DNA of 64,000 bases from Macadamia tetraphylla (GCA_022985045.1 CM040970.1:17406204-17470203), one strand, 5' to 3'; counted from the first letter of the stretch, positions 12,781 through 23,950 are shown. Numbers and translations are program-made. The notes: a model not told the origin generated them from the sequence alone.

Positions 12781-13079
12781 CGCATTATTAAAAGAAATAA
12801 AAAATAAAGTGGCTGCTCTCCTTGTGGTATATGTGAAAACAAGAAAAATAGATGTTGGATGTTGACTCATATGACCAGGTGATCGTACGAGCAGTTAATC
12901 CATTTTCACCTGACACCAGTTGTTGTTGGTATTTTATTTTACCTACCCGATTTAACACCCAGTTGGAACTATAGTTGTACAAACTTTTGGAAGAATTGCT
13001 TTACAAACTGAGTTTTACACCATGTTCCTCTAATATCTAGCAAAGTCTGAGTTTTACAGTTTAAAGTATTGCTCTTTGG

Positions 13080-13430
13080 ATGGAATATAATGAAATAGAG
13101 CCACTTTGAGGTTCCCTATGAAATGAGGCATGGAACGGAGCGACTACGAAGAAGTTCGGGAGTTATGAAGGAAGCTTCGGGTTCATACTGGTCGTGGGTT
13201 GAGAACGGGAATTGAACTCTATGAGATCTAATCTCCCGTTGTTCCTCAGTAGCTCAATGGTAGAGCGGTCGGCTGTTAACCGATCGTAGGTTCGAATCCT
13301 ACTATTTTTGCTGTGCTATTAATACTTGTATAGGCTCTGCTATTCTGCCCCAGCTCCGGGCTAAGGAAGAGTTATGGGGAGTAAAACACAAAAATATGTT
13401 GATTCAGGGATGGCATACTATATTTAAAAC
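13080..13430 (+). other. Nuclear insertion of plastid DNA (NUPT), trnR-trnN spacer region
   Basis: The stretch with ggagcgactacgaagaag and ggttgagaacgggaattga, followed by a trnN-GUU-like sequence, matches my recollection of the plastid inverted-repeat segment leading into trnN. The similarity seems to continue past the tRNA to about 13430 (ctccgggctaaggaag). Edges are estimated. Since the tRNA is damaged and nuclear repeats flank the segment, it is a nuclear copy and not plastid DNA. Confidence 0.6.
13243..13304 (+). pseudogene. trnN-GUU: Broken plastid-type tRNA-Asn(GUU)
   Basis: The D arm, the anticodon arm (CGGCTGTTAACCG, anticodon GTT) and the T arm (GTAGGTTCGAATCCTAC) are all present and almost identical to plastid trnN. 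The variable loop has lost about four bases (CCGATCGTAGG where the intact gene has an extra TTGG), and the 3' acceptor strand that should pair with TCCTCAG is replaced by TATTTTTG. It cannot fold a normal acceptor stem and is presumably non-functional. Confidence 0.75.
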
Positions 13431-15208
13431 TGTTGGTGCCCAAAATTTTCAGAAACAATCATAACTTACTATCTATGTTCTAATACTTCAAAATATAAGT
13501 TGAGAAGTACAGCCACTACAATAACTCACCTTTATTGGAGAGTTCCCTCCACTTCGCCGGATTATGCAGCCTTCTCCACTTTTGCCAGACGAGGTAAGGT
13601 CCTTCTTCTCCTTCCTTCTTTTTCTGTTGGGTGGGAATTTTGGGATTATTTCCTTGTTTAATAAAAGTAAGAAGGGGTGTGATAGTAATTTCGAGTTGGG
13701 TTTATATAATTAGAGGCAATTAGGTCTTTTTATTTTCGAGACTAACCTTAGTCTCACGGTGTTAGTTTTGTAGGTTTAAATGTAATAAATGAAATTCAAG
13801 GGATGATGTAATAAAGGCAAACGCGAGGGGAGGTGGACATAAATTTTCTTAATTTTTTATATTTAAAATTTAAAATTATAATTTTATATTATTTGTATGT
13901 TTTGCACATGTGATAATTAATAGATAATATGAAACAAGTACTACAAATATTAAAAATAGCATCTGAATTTTTTTTATAAAATAAATATTCTGAAATCCGA
14001 ATCCAAAATTTATTATCTCTGCTTTTTTTACTGATATTTTGACCGAATCGTCGAATTAATAAAACAATAATTCTCGTACCATATAATTTCAAAAAGTTAG
14101 GTGAAATCTGGATTACCACGCAACACGCTGTGACATTATTGCTAAGCTTAGCAATATGTCCATGATGTTTCCTCCCACCGGAAAAAAAAAAATCCATGAT
14201 GCTATCATTTACCTCTTTAATTGGTTTTCCTTTTCTTAACATATGAGAAAAACAAAATATTGCTGGTCGTGTTGCTCCTACGCCAAGCACAAGAGTGTGA
14301 AATTATAGTTACACCCCTATGAAATTAAAACCTTTATCTATGTTGATTCACTTGCATACACTTTCTTTGGCCCCCAAGTTGGTACAGAAGCCACACAACC
14401 AGGTAGTGATCTCTCATGCTTAACATATATAATTTTTTAAGATTAGATATAGTTAGTAAATATGCATATTATACATAAATTTTATGTGTCTTGTGTTGTA
14501 TTAGTGAAAAAATAATAATCATGTAACATACTAAAGATACAAAAAAAAGGTGTATTATAAATATTGATATTAAACACATTTAATACATATATTATTTATA
14601 TTAGATGTCCAGAAAAAAAGGGGGATATTTTCATATAACCATGCATAATTATACTGAGTTATCACCATCTTATGTTTTTGGTAGAACTGAATTGTCACCA
14701 TCTGATGTAAAGCATATAAGACAACTCACATCAAGACAATATATATTTTTCAGTACTACCATTTTTTGCCCCTTATATGGGCTTAACAAGCACATTGATT
14801 TTTAAACCCCACTCCCCCAAACCCCCCTCCCCACCCCCAAAATATTGATTTTTACCAAAAGAAAAAACATATTCATAGTTTTAAAAACCAAATGTAAACT
14901 ACCCGATTTTCAGTTCACCATTTTCGATATTGTCCTTAAAACTCACTAGAAGAAGGGCAAAGTTTGTTTCGTTAGACCAATAATTGCCACTTTGTATATC
15001 AAATGGAGCCTGGATTTTTTGGGCAAATGGACCCCTAAGTCCTCTCCTTACATATCAAGATTCAAACATTGTAGAGTTTGCCAAGCAACAAAAATTTAGC
15101 TTTTAAAATCTAGATCTATGAAAGAATGCATAATAGTTGTGAGAGTACCAAAGGTGTGGATGGATTTACATGGGCAAAGAAATAAGAAAGATACTAACAT
15201 TATTTTTT
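13431..15208. other. Intergenic, no recognisable gene
   Basis: AT-rich sequence with no domain-bearing ORF. The 133-codon minus-strand ORF at 13889-14290 has no recognisable motif. A C-rich run at 14808-14840 is the only strong compositional feature. Confidence 0.4.
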
Positions 15209-15665
15209 GGGAAAATTATGTCCCCTTTCCCTGTAGTTTGCCAAAATTATATTTGGATTCAAGGGGTTGAACGAATTACGTCCCCTCCCCTGACATTGAC
15301 AGTGGGAATATACTGTTAATTTCAATAGAAAAAGACCGAATTACCCTTCAGTAGAAAAGGGTCTTAATAGGATACGACCATTATACCCTTTTGTATTTCA
15401 TATACCCAAAATACTCAAATCCCCAACGAGTTGATTTCCTATTCAAAATCTATGAAGGGATGGATTACAATGCAGGAATTAGAATAACTGGTTCTCGTAG
15501 ATCAGGGTTTCGAATGGGTTTCTAAAGATCATTGTGATCGATTATAATATCTCTGGTTCTCGTATCCGACCATAAAACCGCTGGTGCTCACTATTCTAAT
15601 TTATTGACAACTGAAGCGGGAAGAAGTGCAAGATTTTATCTGTTAATATGAGGGGAATGCAGAAA

Positions 15666-16042
15666 TCAAAAAGGGTTTCTGACATCATCCGATGGTGACG
15701 GTGAGCCGTGAATGATGTCGCTGGCAACATCCGATGGTGATGGTGATGGTGGTGGTGAGCGCGACGGTGCTGGTGCTGGTGCAGGTGCTAGTGCTAGTGC
15801 TAGAGAAGGAGTAGGTGCCAGATCAGACTGTCGAGTCAGCGGAGGGGAGTAGAATCAAAAGGTCCAGGAGCTGGAGCACCGGATTTGGGAGAGGGAGAAG
15901 GAGAGTTGGATCCTCTGCTTTCAAGGGCAGGGGTTGGTGAGATTTGCTGTGGATCTGCAAAGACGACGAAGCGTAAATCTGTGAGAAGTAGAAACAAAAT
16001 TACAAAGAGAAGAGAGGAGCAGAGTCTGAGCAGGCTCGCCAT
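15666..16042 (-). pseudogene. Arabinogalactan-protein-like gene with a frameshift
   Basis: From ATG at 16042 the minus strand encodes a clear secretion signal (MASLLRLCSSLLFVILFLLL, cleavage likely after FVVFA), then DPQQISPTPALESRGSN and a SPSPSPKSGAPAPGPF stretch, before a stop at about 15836. In the neighbouring frame the same kind of sequence continues without a break (APTPSLALALAPAPAPAPS, then PPPSPSPSDVASDI) to a TGA at 15666-15668. A one-base indel near 15840-15850 therefore splits an ORF of about 124 codons. Ala-Pro and Ser-Pro repeats after a signal peptide are typical of classical arabinogalactan proteins, which are O-glycosylated at hydroxyproline and sit at the plasma membrane or wall. 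It lies wholly inside a TIR element and is probably a captured copy. Confidence 0.55.
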
Positions 16043-16245
16043 GGCCCAATCACAATACACAGTGCTTCAAAAACGGGATTTTTTTTTTTTTTTTTAGGTA
16101 ATGGTAGTTATGTGCACTTCATAACTAGAGAAAATGGAGAAAGATCTGAATTTATTTTCATTAGTGGATATTGGCAGGAATGAGGGAGAATGATCCCAAT
16201 TGATTTTGCCTACTCTCCACCAAGATTTCCACTATAAAAGGCCGT

Positions 16246-16247
<2 letters not shown>

Positions 16248-16284
<37 letters not shown>
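16248..16284. repeat. (CT)n microsatellite
   Basis: About 37 bp of uninterrupted CT units, inside the AGP-carrying TIR element. Confidence 0.95.
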
Positions 16285-16288
<4 letters not shown>

Positions 16289-16777
16289 TCATGCCGCAAA
16301 GTGCAAAATGCAACCTCACGTTAAATCTAGTAGACTATCTTCAACCGGATTGAAGATGAAAATGCAGAGGCAAAACTCTGCAAAACATTCTTCAGAGAAG
16401 ACGCAAGGTCATCTGCATCTTTGGAGTTTAGATGGTCTTGGACCCGCCAAAGTTCAAGATAGTTGAAGAAGAATGAAGCAGGTTGAAGAAGAATGAAGCC
16501 CTCTTCACAAAAGGGTATATTGGTAAGTTCATATGTATATAAGGGTATGTTCGGCATTAAAAGGTATTATGTAAGGTGATGTCACCAACTAATAGTCCTA
16601 ATTTCACGATGACTAACGGATTGGACATAATTGTAAGAATCTTAGAATATACAGGGGAGGAAGGTGTAATTCGTTCAAACACTTGGATCCACATGTAATT
16701 TCGGCAAACTAAAGGGGAGGGGGACATAATTTTCTCTTTTTTTTCTAAAAGAAATAAACTTTTTATAACATTAATCA

Positions 16778-17050
16778 AGGCAAATTATACAACAACACAA
16801 CTCAGCCTTACGGCTACATGGATTCAAGAGTGCATATACATATAGACTTTGGGACATCTCACTCTCGAATCGACAAACCAAATCATAGCCTTCCGAGTAG
16901 CTCTGTTCGATGTCATACTTGAGTGAAGACTTAATTTTTGCATGTCTCTTCTTACTAACTCATCAATGGTTGTTTTTGCCTGCCCTTAATCCTTTTAGCT
17001 CTATCCATCTGCATCTGATCACTCCTCAATCTGTACTGGGGCATCCAAAG
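16778..17050 (-). mobile_element. RTE-type LINE, 3' end remnant
   Basis: Read on the plus strand, ACAACAACACAACTCAGCCTT followed by ggctacatggatt is the reverse complement of the conserved plant RTE-LINE tail (CCATGTAGCC ... AAGGCTGAGTTGTTG). The following stretch with catccatctgcatctgatc and actggggcatccaa is the inverted end of the same element's coding or 3' region. It is 5'-truncated and diverged. Confidence 0.55.
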
Positions 17051-17194
17051 GCTAATTATGTCATTTTGTAATGACAAAGAAAATCACAAAAAGTATTACA
17101 ATAGTCAAATCCAATATATTAAATTCATAATTGTGAGATTCAGAAAATTACATTAAAAGTATCATATAATTATATATATATATATATATATATA

Positions 17195-18172
17195 GGGAAA
17201 AGGATAGGTATGCTAGCGTAGTACCTAGGAATAAGGTATACTAGCGTGATTTTAATCATTAGATGAAACATAAAAAATCTGATCCGTTCATGTGGCGAGG
17301 TCTTACAAAACCTTTCCAATACCGCTGGTCCATGGTACTACTCCTCCAATCAGCCCCTTCTCCGGCCAGTGTGCTTGGAGCATCACCGTCGTCGACAACG
17401 ATCCTTTCCTTTTTTTTTTTTTTGGTAGATACTGTTGTCTGCAAATTGATAGAAGGACAAAAAAAAAGAACAATTGTTGCTGGAGAAACCAGGAGAAAAA
17501 AAAGTTCAAAACTCGGTGGAGAAAAAGTTCAATACTCGGGGAAAGTAGCAGCGAAGAAGCGGCGGTAGCAACGACTCAAACCAGAGTAGTCAGTGGAGAA
17601 ACTCTCCTGCTTGTAGTAGCGAGTCATGGAGAGCAACCTCTCCTATCATGAGAGAGGCGTTGAGGTAGCAAAGCGGTAGAAGAAACAACGTGATAGCAAC
17701 GGCTGAGCAAGCTCAAACCAGAGGAGTCAATGGAATAGCGGCGGTCAACAGCTCTCTGCAAATCGGTAGAAGAAAGGGAAAAAACTTGTCGGCGATGCAC
17801 ATGCCTCTCTTTGCAAATCGATAGAAAGAAAGGGAAAAAAAAAAAGTTACCTGCAAATTCATGAGAAAACAACTCCTATTGTCAGCAAAAGCGAAACATG
17901 GCGGCAATGAGCACAAGCGGTGGCTGAGTGCAGAGGCGGTGGCTGCAGCGGCAGCAGAGATGTGCGAGCTCCCTTCCCTCCTCCACCTCCGGCCATGGTT
18001 CTCTCTCCCTCTTTCCTCCTGCACCATGATTTATCTCCACTATGTTCTCTCTCATACCGTGCTTCGATTTGAGAGAACGAAAACAGATCCAACTTTCTCC
18101 GTCTGATCTGAAAAGAGATCTCACCGAAGTTTGCTTTCTCCGGTTAGATCCACTAAAATGAATGTCTTTTTC

Positions 18173-18224
<52 letters not shown>

Positions 18225-18360
18225 TTGCAACCGTGGATTGTAAATTTGTATATCTTCTTTTCATCCAACGGTTCAATTCAAGTTGATCAAATCCTATGGT
18301 CAAAATCCCGCTAGCATTCCTAATTCCTAGGTACTACGCTAGCATACCTATCCCTCTCCC
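17195..18360. mobile_element. TIR transposon (MULE/MITE-like) inserted in a TA microsatellite
   Basis: The left end gggaaaaggataggtatgct and the reverse complement of the right end gggagagggataggtatgct match and go on through agcgtagtacctaggaat for about 70 bp with few differences. Both outer flanks are (TA)n (17169-17194 and 18361-18384), so the element sits inside what was one TA microsatellite, and the target duplication is some multiple of TA. The 1.0-kb interior has a GA tract (18175-18217) and GC-richer non-repetitive stretches but no transposase and no ORF I recognise. A Mutator-type origin is likely from the long TIRs and AT-rich target; a Tc1/mariner origin cannot be excluded. Confidence 0.7.
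18175..18217. repeat. (GA)n microsatellite
   Basis: About 43 bp of GA units inside the 17195-18360 TIR element. Confidence 0.95.
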
Positions 18361-18384
18361 ATATATATATATATATATATATAT

Positions 18385-19000
18385 TTGCATAAATAATAAC
18401 ATCTTTGATCTAAAACAAATTAAGAAAGCTTCTAGACTGATACAAGTCATAGCCTGATAGTATGATGGTTTTGGACTGTGTATGAAGAACAACTGATATT
18501 ATACAATTCATGGTTGGGGACCATCTAACAATCCAATTGAGTTAAGAGCCTAAAAAATTCCTTGCATAAATGCAGCAAGCAATATGGATACAAATCAGCT
18601 TTGGACTTTCTATTGGCCGTGGATTAAGTTTCCTTCATTAGCAAACATCCAATGCTACTTTTTCATTCCAGTCCTCGGAAGTTTTTCAATGGACCAAAAG
18701 AGCTCATTCAATTGCTAGTTGGTCACCAAGTCCAATCATGTTGAATCTTCCAATCCTCATTGATAGAATAAAGTTTCTCATTTCTATCAATCCAAAAAAT
18801 AAAAAATCAATCCATTGAGCTAACAATTTACAAACAATTATTTGTTCTGTTCAGGATTCTTACAAATAATTATATGTTCTCTTCATGATTCTATCCATCT
18901 CTTGATAACCAACAATTACAAATTTCCGAAATTATCTCCTGCAACCACTCCATGTTCTGAGATTTCCATTACAGATGTGAGGAGGCATTCTACTGAGGCT
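18385..19000. other. Spacer after the RTE1-like gene, no recognisable gene
   Basis: AT-rich sequence with no domain-bearing ORF. On the minus strand it follows the RTE1-like stop codon, so part of it is probably that gene's 3' UTR. Confidence 0.4.
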
Positions 19001-19066
19001 TAAGACTGGATGCAAAACTCTGTTCTATCACTCCATCAAAGAAATCCGTGTAGTACTCACAATGAT

Positions 19067-20094
19067 CTAGCACTCTAACAGAGATTTGGCAAAGTAAGTA
19101 CTTATGAGAAACCACCCCATGAGGAGGACAGAGAAAGATGCCAATCCAATCAAGAATGGCCACCCAGCTATCAGTAATCCCAGACAGAGCACCAGAGCAA
19201 AGGGAAAGAATGACCTCACAACTGACATGGCATCCACCCATTGCCCCTTCCACAGTATTAAAACAACCACATTAACCATGTTCCATCCCAGGGACCCACG
19301 ATAAGAGAGCCTATTCAGACAGTTTGCAACAAACGAGTGACAGTTGCAGGTGAAAAGGTTGTAGGATTTGTGCTCGAATTTACGCATGCTTGAGCTCAGT
19401 GCATCATCCCAACTGACTGCGGTCCCGTTCTCCGAATGCATGTACCCATTTTTACACTTGTGTCCGGCCAAGTTAGGAGGAAAGCAGCACTGTCCAACAT
19501 GACAGGATCAAACCCAAAACCAATTCATGGACCCAATTAATATCTCAACTCCATCAAAATAATCAATCTTTTCCCCTTCCATAACAGAAAATTACTGAAA
19601 TATAAGAGAATTAGAATACAAAACAAAATTGCAGCATTTTCAAGCCGGTTGAAAACAATGCTTTGGTCAAATAAAATAGTACAGGTAATAAGGTAAAAAA
19701 AGGTGAAAGTGCTAAACAGGTGTGCATATTTTCTCGAAAGTAAATCATTAATAAAAAGAACAGATAAGATCTCTAAGAATAAATGCACCTGTGCTCTATC
19801 AAGTTGCAGATATCTGGCTACAGCACCGTATGCGAAATTGTCTATGTTCAATAAGTAGGATCCTGCAAAATCCAGAATAGCCCCATCTTCCTGGCATATG
19901 CCAACATGTCCTATGTAAGGTGCTAACCATGAGACTACAGGGAGTGGAGTCCAAACAATACAACATGGAAACTTTGACTTCTTCGGATCAACTTCATCAA
20001 GTGACCAGAGTTCATGTGGCATGTTTCTACAAGAGCTGCCATCTTCAACAACATTTTCTGTCAGCTCCATTATAGAGTTTCTTCCTGCAGACAT
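19067..20094 (-). CDS. RTE1: RTE1-like membrane protein (ethylene receptor regulator, TMEM222 family)
   Basis: RTE1 is a Golgi/ER membrane protein that promotes the active state of the ethylene receptor ETR1 and so represses ethylene responses; that is known for the family. Coding exons are 20094-19789 and 19489-19067 with a GT-AG intron in phase 0, giving 242 residues, the usual length. Conserved family motifs are FPCCIVWTPLPVVSWLAPYI, GHVGICQEDGAILDFAG, CCFPPNLAGHKC and FTCNCHSFVANCLNRLSY, the last with clustered Cys and His. The C-terminal 80 residues form two or three hydrophobic segments (NMVNVVVLILW; PFALVLCLGLLIAGWPFLIG; FSVLLMGWFLIST). The ATG at 20094 may fall inside an intron if CAG at 20087-20085 is used as acceptor; then translation starts at Met-9 (20070, MELTENVVED), which is also plausible. 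Confidence 0.9.
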
Positions 20095-23000
20095 ATGGCT
20101 CTATCCAAACTTGGGCTGTTAAACATGATTACTCCAACCTACTACATTCCCAGAACTGATACAAAGCTAACCTTTTCCCTGCAGAGAATATGAAATTATT
20201 CTGCCTTCACTCAAAGTGGCCACAGTCAATCTGCAAATGAAAGAACGAAATTTTGGTGAGAATTTCCAAGAAAACATGGAGAGGCAAAAAGGCTAGAGTT
20301 AATGAAACAAATACTACAGGGATAACATCCATGGTCCATTATGTTGCATGGTAGAAATATGCCTTTGAATGCGCTAAATGGAATCTTTCAAAATTGAAAT
20401 TAGGTTCACCAAACAAATTTGTTCATTATAAGCAACTTATTTATTGATTCAAACAAATATAATCTATATGGCATGTATTACCATGAAAAAGAATGCACAT
20501 TTAGAGGGTTACTCAACTCAGTTCATTTCCATTCTCTCACAGGCCACAGATGGAAAATATCCTTCAATGTGTTGAAACATCAGCAAGTGCCGAGTCAATG
20601 GTAACATCACTATCAAGAGTGTCCACTCCAAAAAATAGTAAACTCATTGGTAGCCACACACATAATCTATCTCCCCAATGAATGCAACTTTGTTTAGGAG
20701 CAGCTAAACAAACAAACATTCTCAAAAGCTACCATTACTCTGCCATAACAAGTATATTGGTTCAAGTAGTATGAAATTATTAGTCTACTCATGCAGCATT
20801 ATTTTGCCATAGAAATCAACTAGTTACAGACCTATACCCAGGAATATTATGCATCATCTATACTTGCACTGAATTGCAAGAAGGGGGGCACCTGAGGTGT
20901 TCAGCCAAGAACAGCTTATTGAGGTGGTCCACCAAAGGAAAAGGTGCACTGCCTGCCAAAAAAAAAGAAGAAAAAAGGACAAAGGAAAAAAGTGAAGCCC
21001 AACATGCAGAGAAAAACTGCCAACAAAGGAACAGGTTGACCATGCTGACCTCAGAATCATACTACATGCAAATGGGGAAGAAAAAAGCTAAGCCAGAGTA
21101 AGGGGCTTCCCATCCATGTGGTCCTATAATATCCAGAGTTTTCTACCTCTAATATTTATGGTTCATTTATTTTAATATTCATTTTATTATGGTGATACTT
21201 CTATTATGTTTTAAGAGGACCTAACCTAGTGTGACTTGGCACAGCTACCAGTTCATTATTAACCAATTCAAGAACAGGTTCTGCCTCTCCATCTAGTCAA
21301 TGATGTACAAATGAGAATCTGTGACCTATTTATTACTTTGAGAATGCAGACAAAGAGCAAAAGGATGACCAAAATGTTGTTTGTGGCACAAGATGATTGT
21401 CTTTAGAAATAGAAATAGAAATTTATACTTATTTATGGTTCAAGAAAACGACCAGGTAAAACAAGTTGAACTTGTTTCGCCGTTTCTGGAAACGACTTGT
21501 GGCCATTTTTTCACTGGTTATTATCGACTTCTAAAAACATGACTTATCAAACACCTTCAATTCCGTTTCTGTTTCTAGAAACGGAAATTTATGTTTCTAC
21601 CATTTCTTGAAACAGAAACGGCAGAAACGTTATCAAACGGGCCCCTAGTGTGACTTGGCACAACTACCAGTTCATTATTAACCAATTCAAGAACAGTTTC
21701 TGCCTCTCCATCTAGTCAATGATGTACAAAGGAGAATCTGTGACCTATCTATTACTTTGAGAATGCAGACAAAGAGCAAAAGGATGACCAAAATGTTGTT
21801 TGTGGCACAAGCTGATTGTCTTTAGCTGCTAATTCTTCTTTTGATGGTAAGAACCAAATACTTCATCATACCATAAGCATAATGTCCAACTAAGGCTATC
21901 TGATTTTGATTGCCAGAATCACAGCAGCCTGCAAACCACTAGCAATGAGAATATTAAAGAAAACCCATTCCATGATCACACTGAAGTCCTAATCCATTAA
22001 AGATCTTGGCCCTAATAAATTCGCAAACCTACAGTTTTGGTCCAAGAAAAAACTTCAATTTGCTTTTCAAGAGAGCTCTCTCCCACCCCCCTCTTCTTTC
22101 TCTTTTTCGAGTTAAAAAGAAAGAGAAGAAACAAACATGAAATATAAAATGATGATACTAATACTATTTTACAGACATTGAGATGAAGCAACAGAGGGGT
22201 TGTCGAGAGTCTTGACTTTAAAACCATTTGATGACAATCCATAAAAGAGTGGAAGAAGCAAAACAACTCAGATGTCTGAGTTTCATGTTTCCACGAAAGG
22301 ATGCAACCACTATAGACTATACTAAAGATTTGGGAGGGGAGGGGAGGGGAAATTAGTCAAGAGAGGTTTTGCTTTGTTAGATGGTGTGAAATATTTCTGG
22401 ATTGACAATAAGAGAGTTTTTCTGGGCCTTGCAAAAGAATATATAGGTTAACTTATCCTGCATCACTTAGGCTCTCCAAAACATTACTATGTTGGGATTT
22501 CCATTTAATTCTGACCATCATGGGAAGTTCCACGGAAGTAACATAAGAAATCCAAAATTCATTCATTATATCACACAAGTTTCACAAGCTCATAATTGTT
22601 TTTCCTTCCACAATATCTAATGAGTTTTACCATAGGAAAAAAAACAACAGGGGGAGATGTAAATGGTGGGGAAGTTGCATCAAAGAATTCAAAAATTCAA
22701 GTAGAAAACAAATAAATAGAATGCCATTCATAGAATGTGGCCAACCAAGGAATTTTACTATCAACATTAAAGGTAGAGTTGGACTCCAAAAAAATGATCC
22801 AAGTCTTTAACAAGCTGACATAGTTACATTTCAGTATCTTCCAACCTCTTTTACAAAATTAGTTATCCCAAAAGACACTTCTACTATTATTTTCTTATAA
22901 ACCTCAAATCTGTAACATTTGCGCATGAAGTGGCATAGAAGGCAGGTATGACTGTCACTAGGATTGTCTAGTTTAGGAATCCTACCGATTGGTTTTACCA

Positions 23001-23950
23001 CAAATGCTTCAACATTGTAAGGGAGTTATTGTACCTAAAATAAAATCTCAGTTAATTATGAATGTAGACTACTTCAACAGTACAGAGGTTGTTATACAGA
23101 TCAGAAACCTTAAGGAAACTACTAAAAAAAAAAATACAGATCTAAATCTGTTATTTATTTATAATTAAAAAAAATCCGCAAAATTGAATATTTTTTTTCC
23201 TATGAAACAAAAGATCACCAAATTGGCAATTTCCCAAATAATAATCCCACCCCACCCCACCCCAAAAAAAAGTAGAAGAAAAAGGAATAACCCAATCCAT
23301 TAACAGAAAGAAACCATGGGAGATAAACCAAGACACGTAATTTTTCTAGCCTTTCAAGCAAACCTTGGACTATAGTTTCTGTAGAAACTGTGGCAAACTG
23401 GCAGACATCTTCTTCACTTCAAAGCTTAAATACCATTCATTTTTAAGTACAACATTTAATTTAACAAAATAAATAAATAAATGTAGATAAGATCTTGACC
23501 ATAAAACCAGAGCATCAAACTATCCAAAGAAGATAAATTAAGTGGAAAATGAAAAAAGACAACATCACAGCAAACCAGAAGAGGTTTTTACAAACAGCTT
23601 TCAAGCTCTGAGACCATACAAGAAGACGAAAGTGAAAGAACTTCTATCTTAAACAAAACAAATCATGGACGTCAAAGAAAATTAGAATTAAGAAAAAAAA
23701 ATCATAAGCATCGGCCATTGAAGCTACCTTCATCCATGCACAGGGGCGATCAAAACAACTCCGTAATCGGAAATCTACGATTCTTGGGAAACACAGAAGT
23801 CGTTTTGGGAGTAGATTAGTGTTTTGAGGTTGGCTTGATACACTGAATCTGTAGGAATTTTTTCCCTAATTTTGAGAGAAATCTGAAGGGAGAGCCAGAG
23901 AAGGTAGGAAGGTGCGTGAACCTGCCCAGCCATCCTTTATTGAAAAGATC
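20095..23950 (-). other. Predicted 5' UTR exons and introns of the RTE1-like gene
   Basis: The minus strand shows a candidate first exon ending at 23728 with donor AAG|GTAGC, and a second non-coding exon 20230-20172 between acceptor TTTGCAG and donor AAAAG|GTTAGC. The possible first exon includes ATGGATGAAG (23737-23728). Joined to the second exon this gives a four-residue upstream ORF (Met-Asp-Glu-Asp-stop). The intron between (about 23727-20231) is roughly 3.5 kb and holds a 181-bp duplication and other repeats. The transcription start would be near 23.9 kb. All of this is read from splice-site consensus only. Confidence 0.4.
21226..21825. repeat. 181-bp direct duplication (21226-21406 and 21645-21825) around a 238-bp spacer
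   Basis: Both copies begin ctagtgtgacttggcaca and end with gattgtctttag, and differ at only a few positions. The spacer (21407-21644) holds repeated gaaacgg/agaaac words and ends tatcaaacgggccc, which looks like the end of a mobile element. The block lies in the predicted 5' UTR intron of the RTE1-like gene. Confidence 0.9.

Larger units (their letters stand above)
15209..16736. mobile_element. Non-autonomous TIR transposon carrying an AGP-like gene (Pack-MULE-like)
   Basis: The two ends are inverted repeats of about 80-90 bp. The left starts ggaaaattatgtcccc and continues through ctgtagtttgccaaaatta; the reverse complement of the right end starts gaaaattatgtccccc and continues through ctttagtttgccgaaatta, and both share gaacgaattac further in. 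Length is 1528 bp. No transposase is visible; the inside holds a CT microsatellite (16248-16284) and, on the minus strand, a secreted Pro/Ala/Ser-rich protein gene. Long TIRs with a captured host gene are the hallmark of Pack-MULEs. The 9-bp target duplication expected for a MULE cannot be judged because both flanks are T tracts. Confidence 0.6.

Noticed and set aside
13570..13603. ATG-containing exon-like piece ending in GAG|GTAAGG
   Set aside because: A good donor site, but no downstream exon with a matching phase or known protein could be found.
13889..14290. 133-codon minus-strand ORF
   Set aside because: AT-rich open frame without any recognisable domain.
18177..18216. GA tract as a possible regulatory GAGA element
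   Set aside because: It is a plain microsatellite inside a mobile element with no gene next to it.
17259..18303. Many short ORFs of up to 128 codons inside the second TIR element
   Set aside because: They overlap each other in several frames, include a GA-repeat-coded Leu-Ser stretch and match no family I know.
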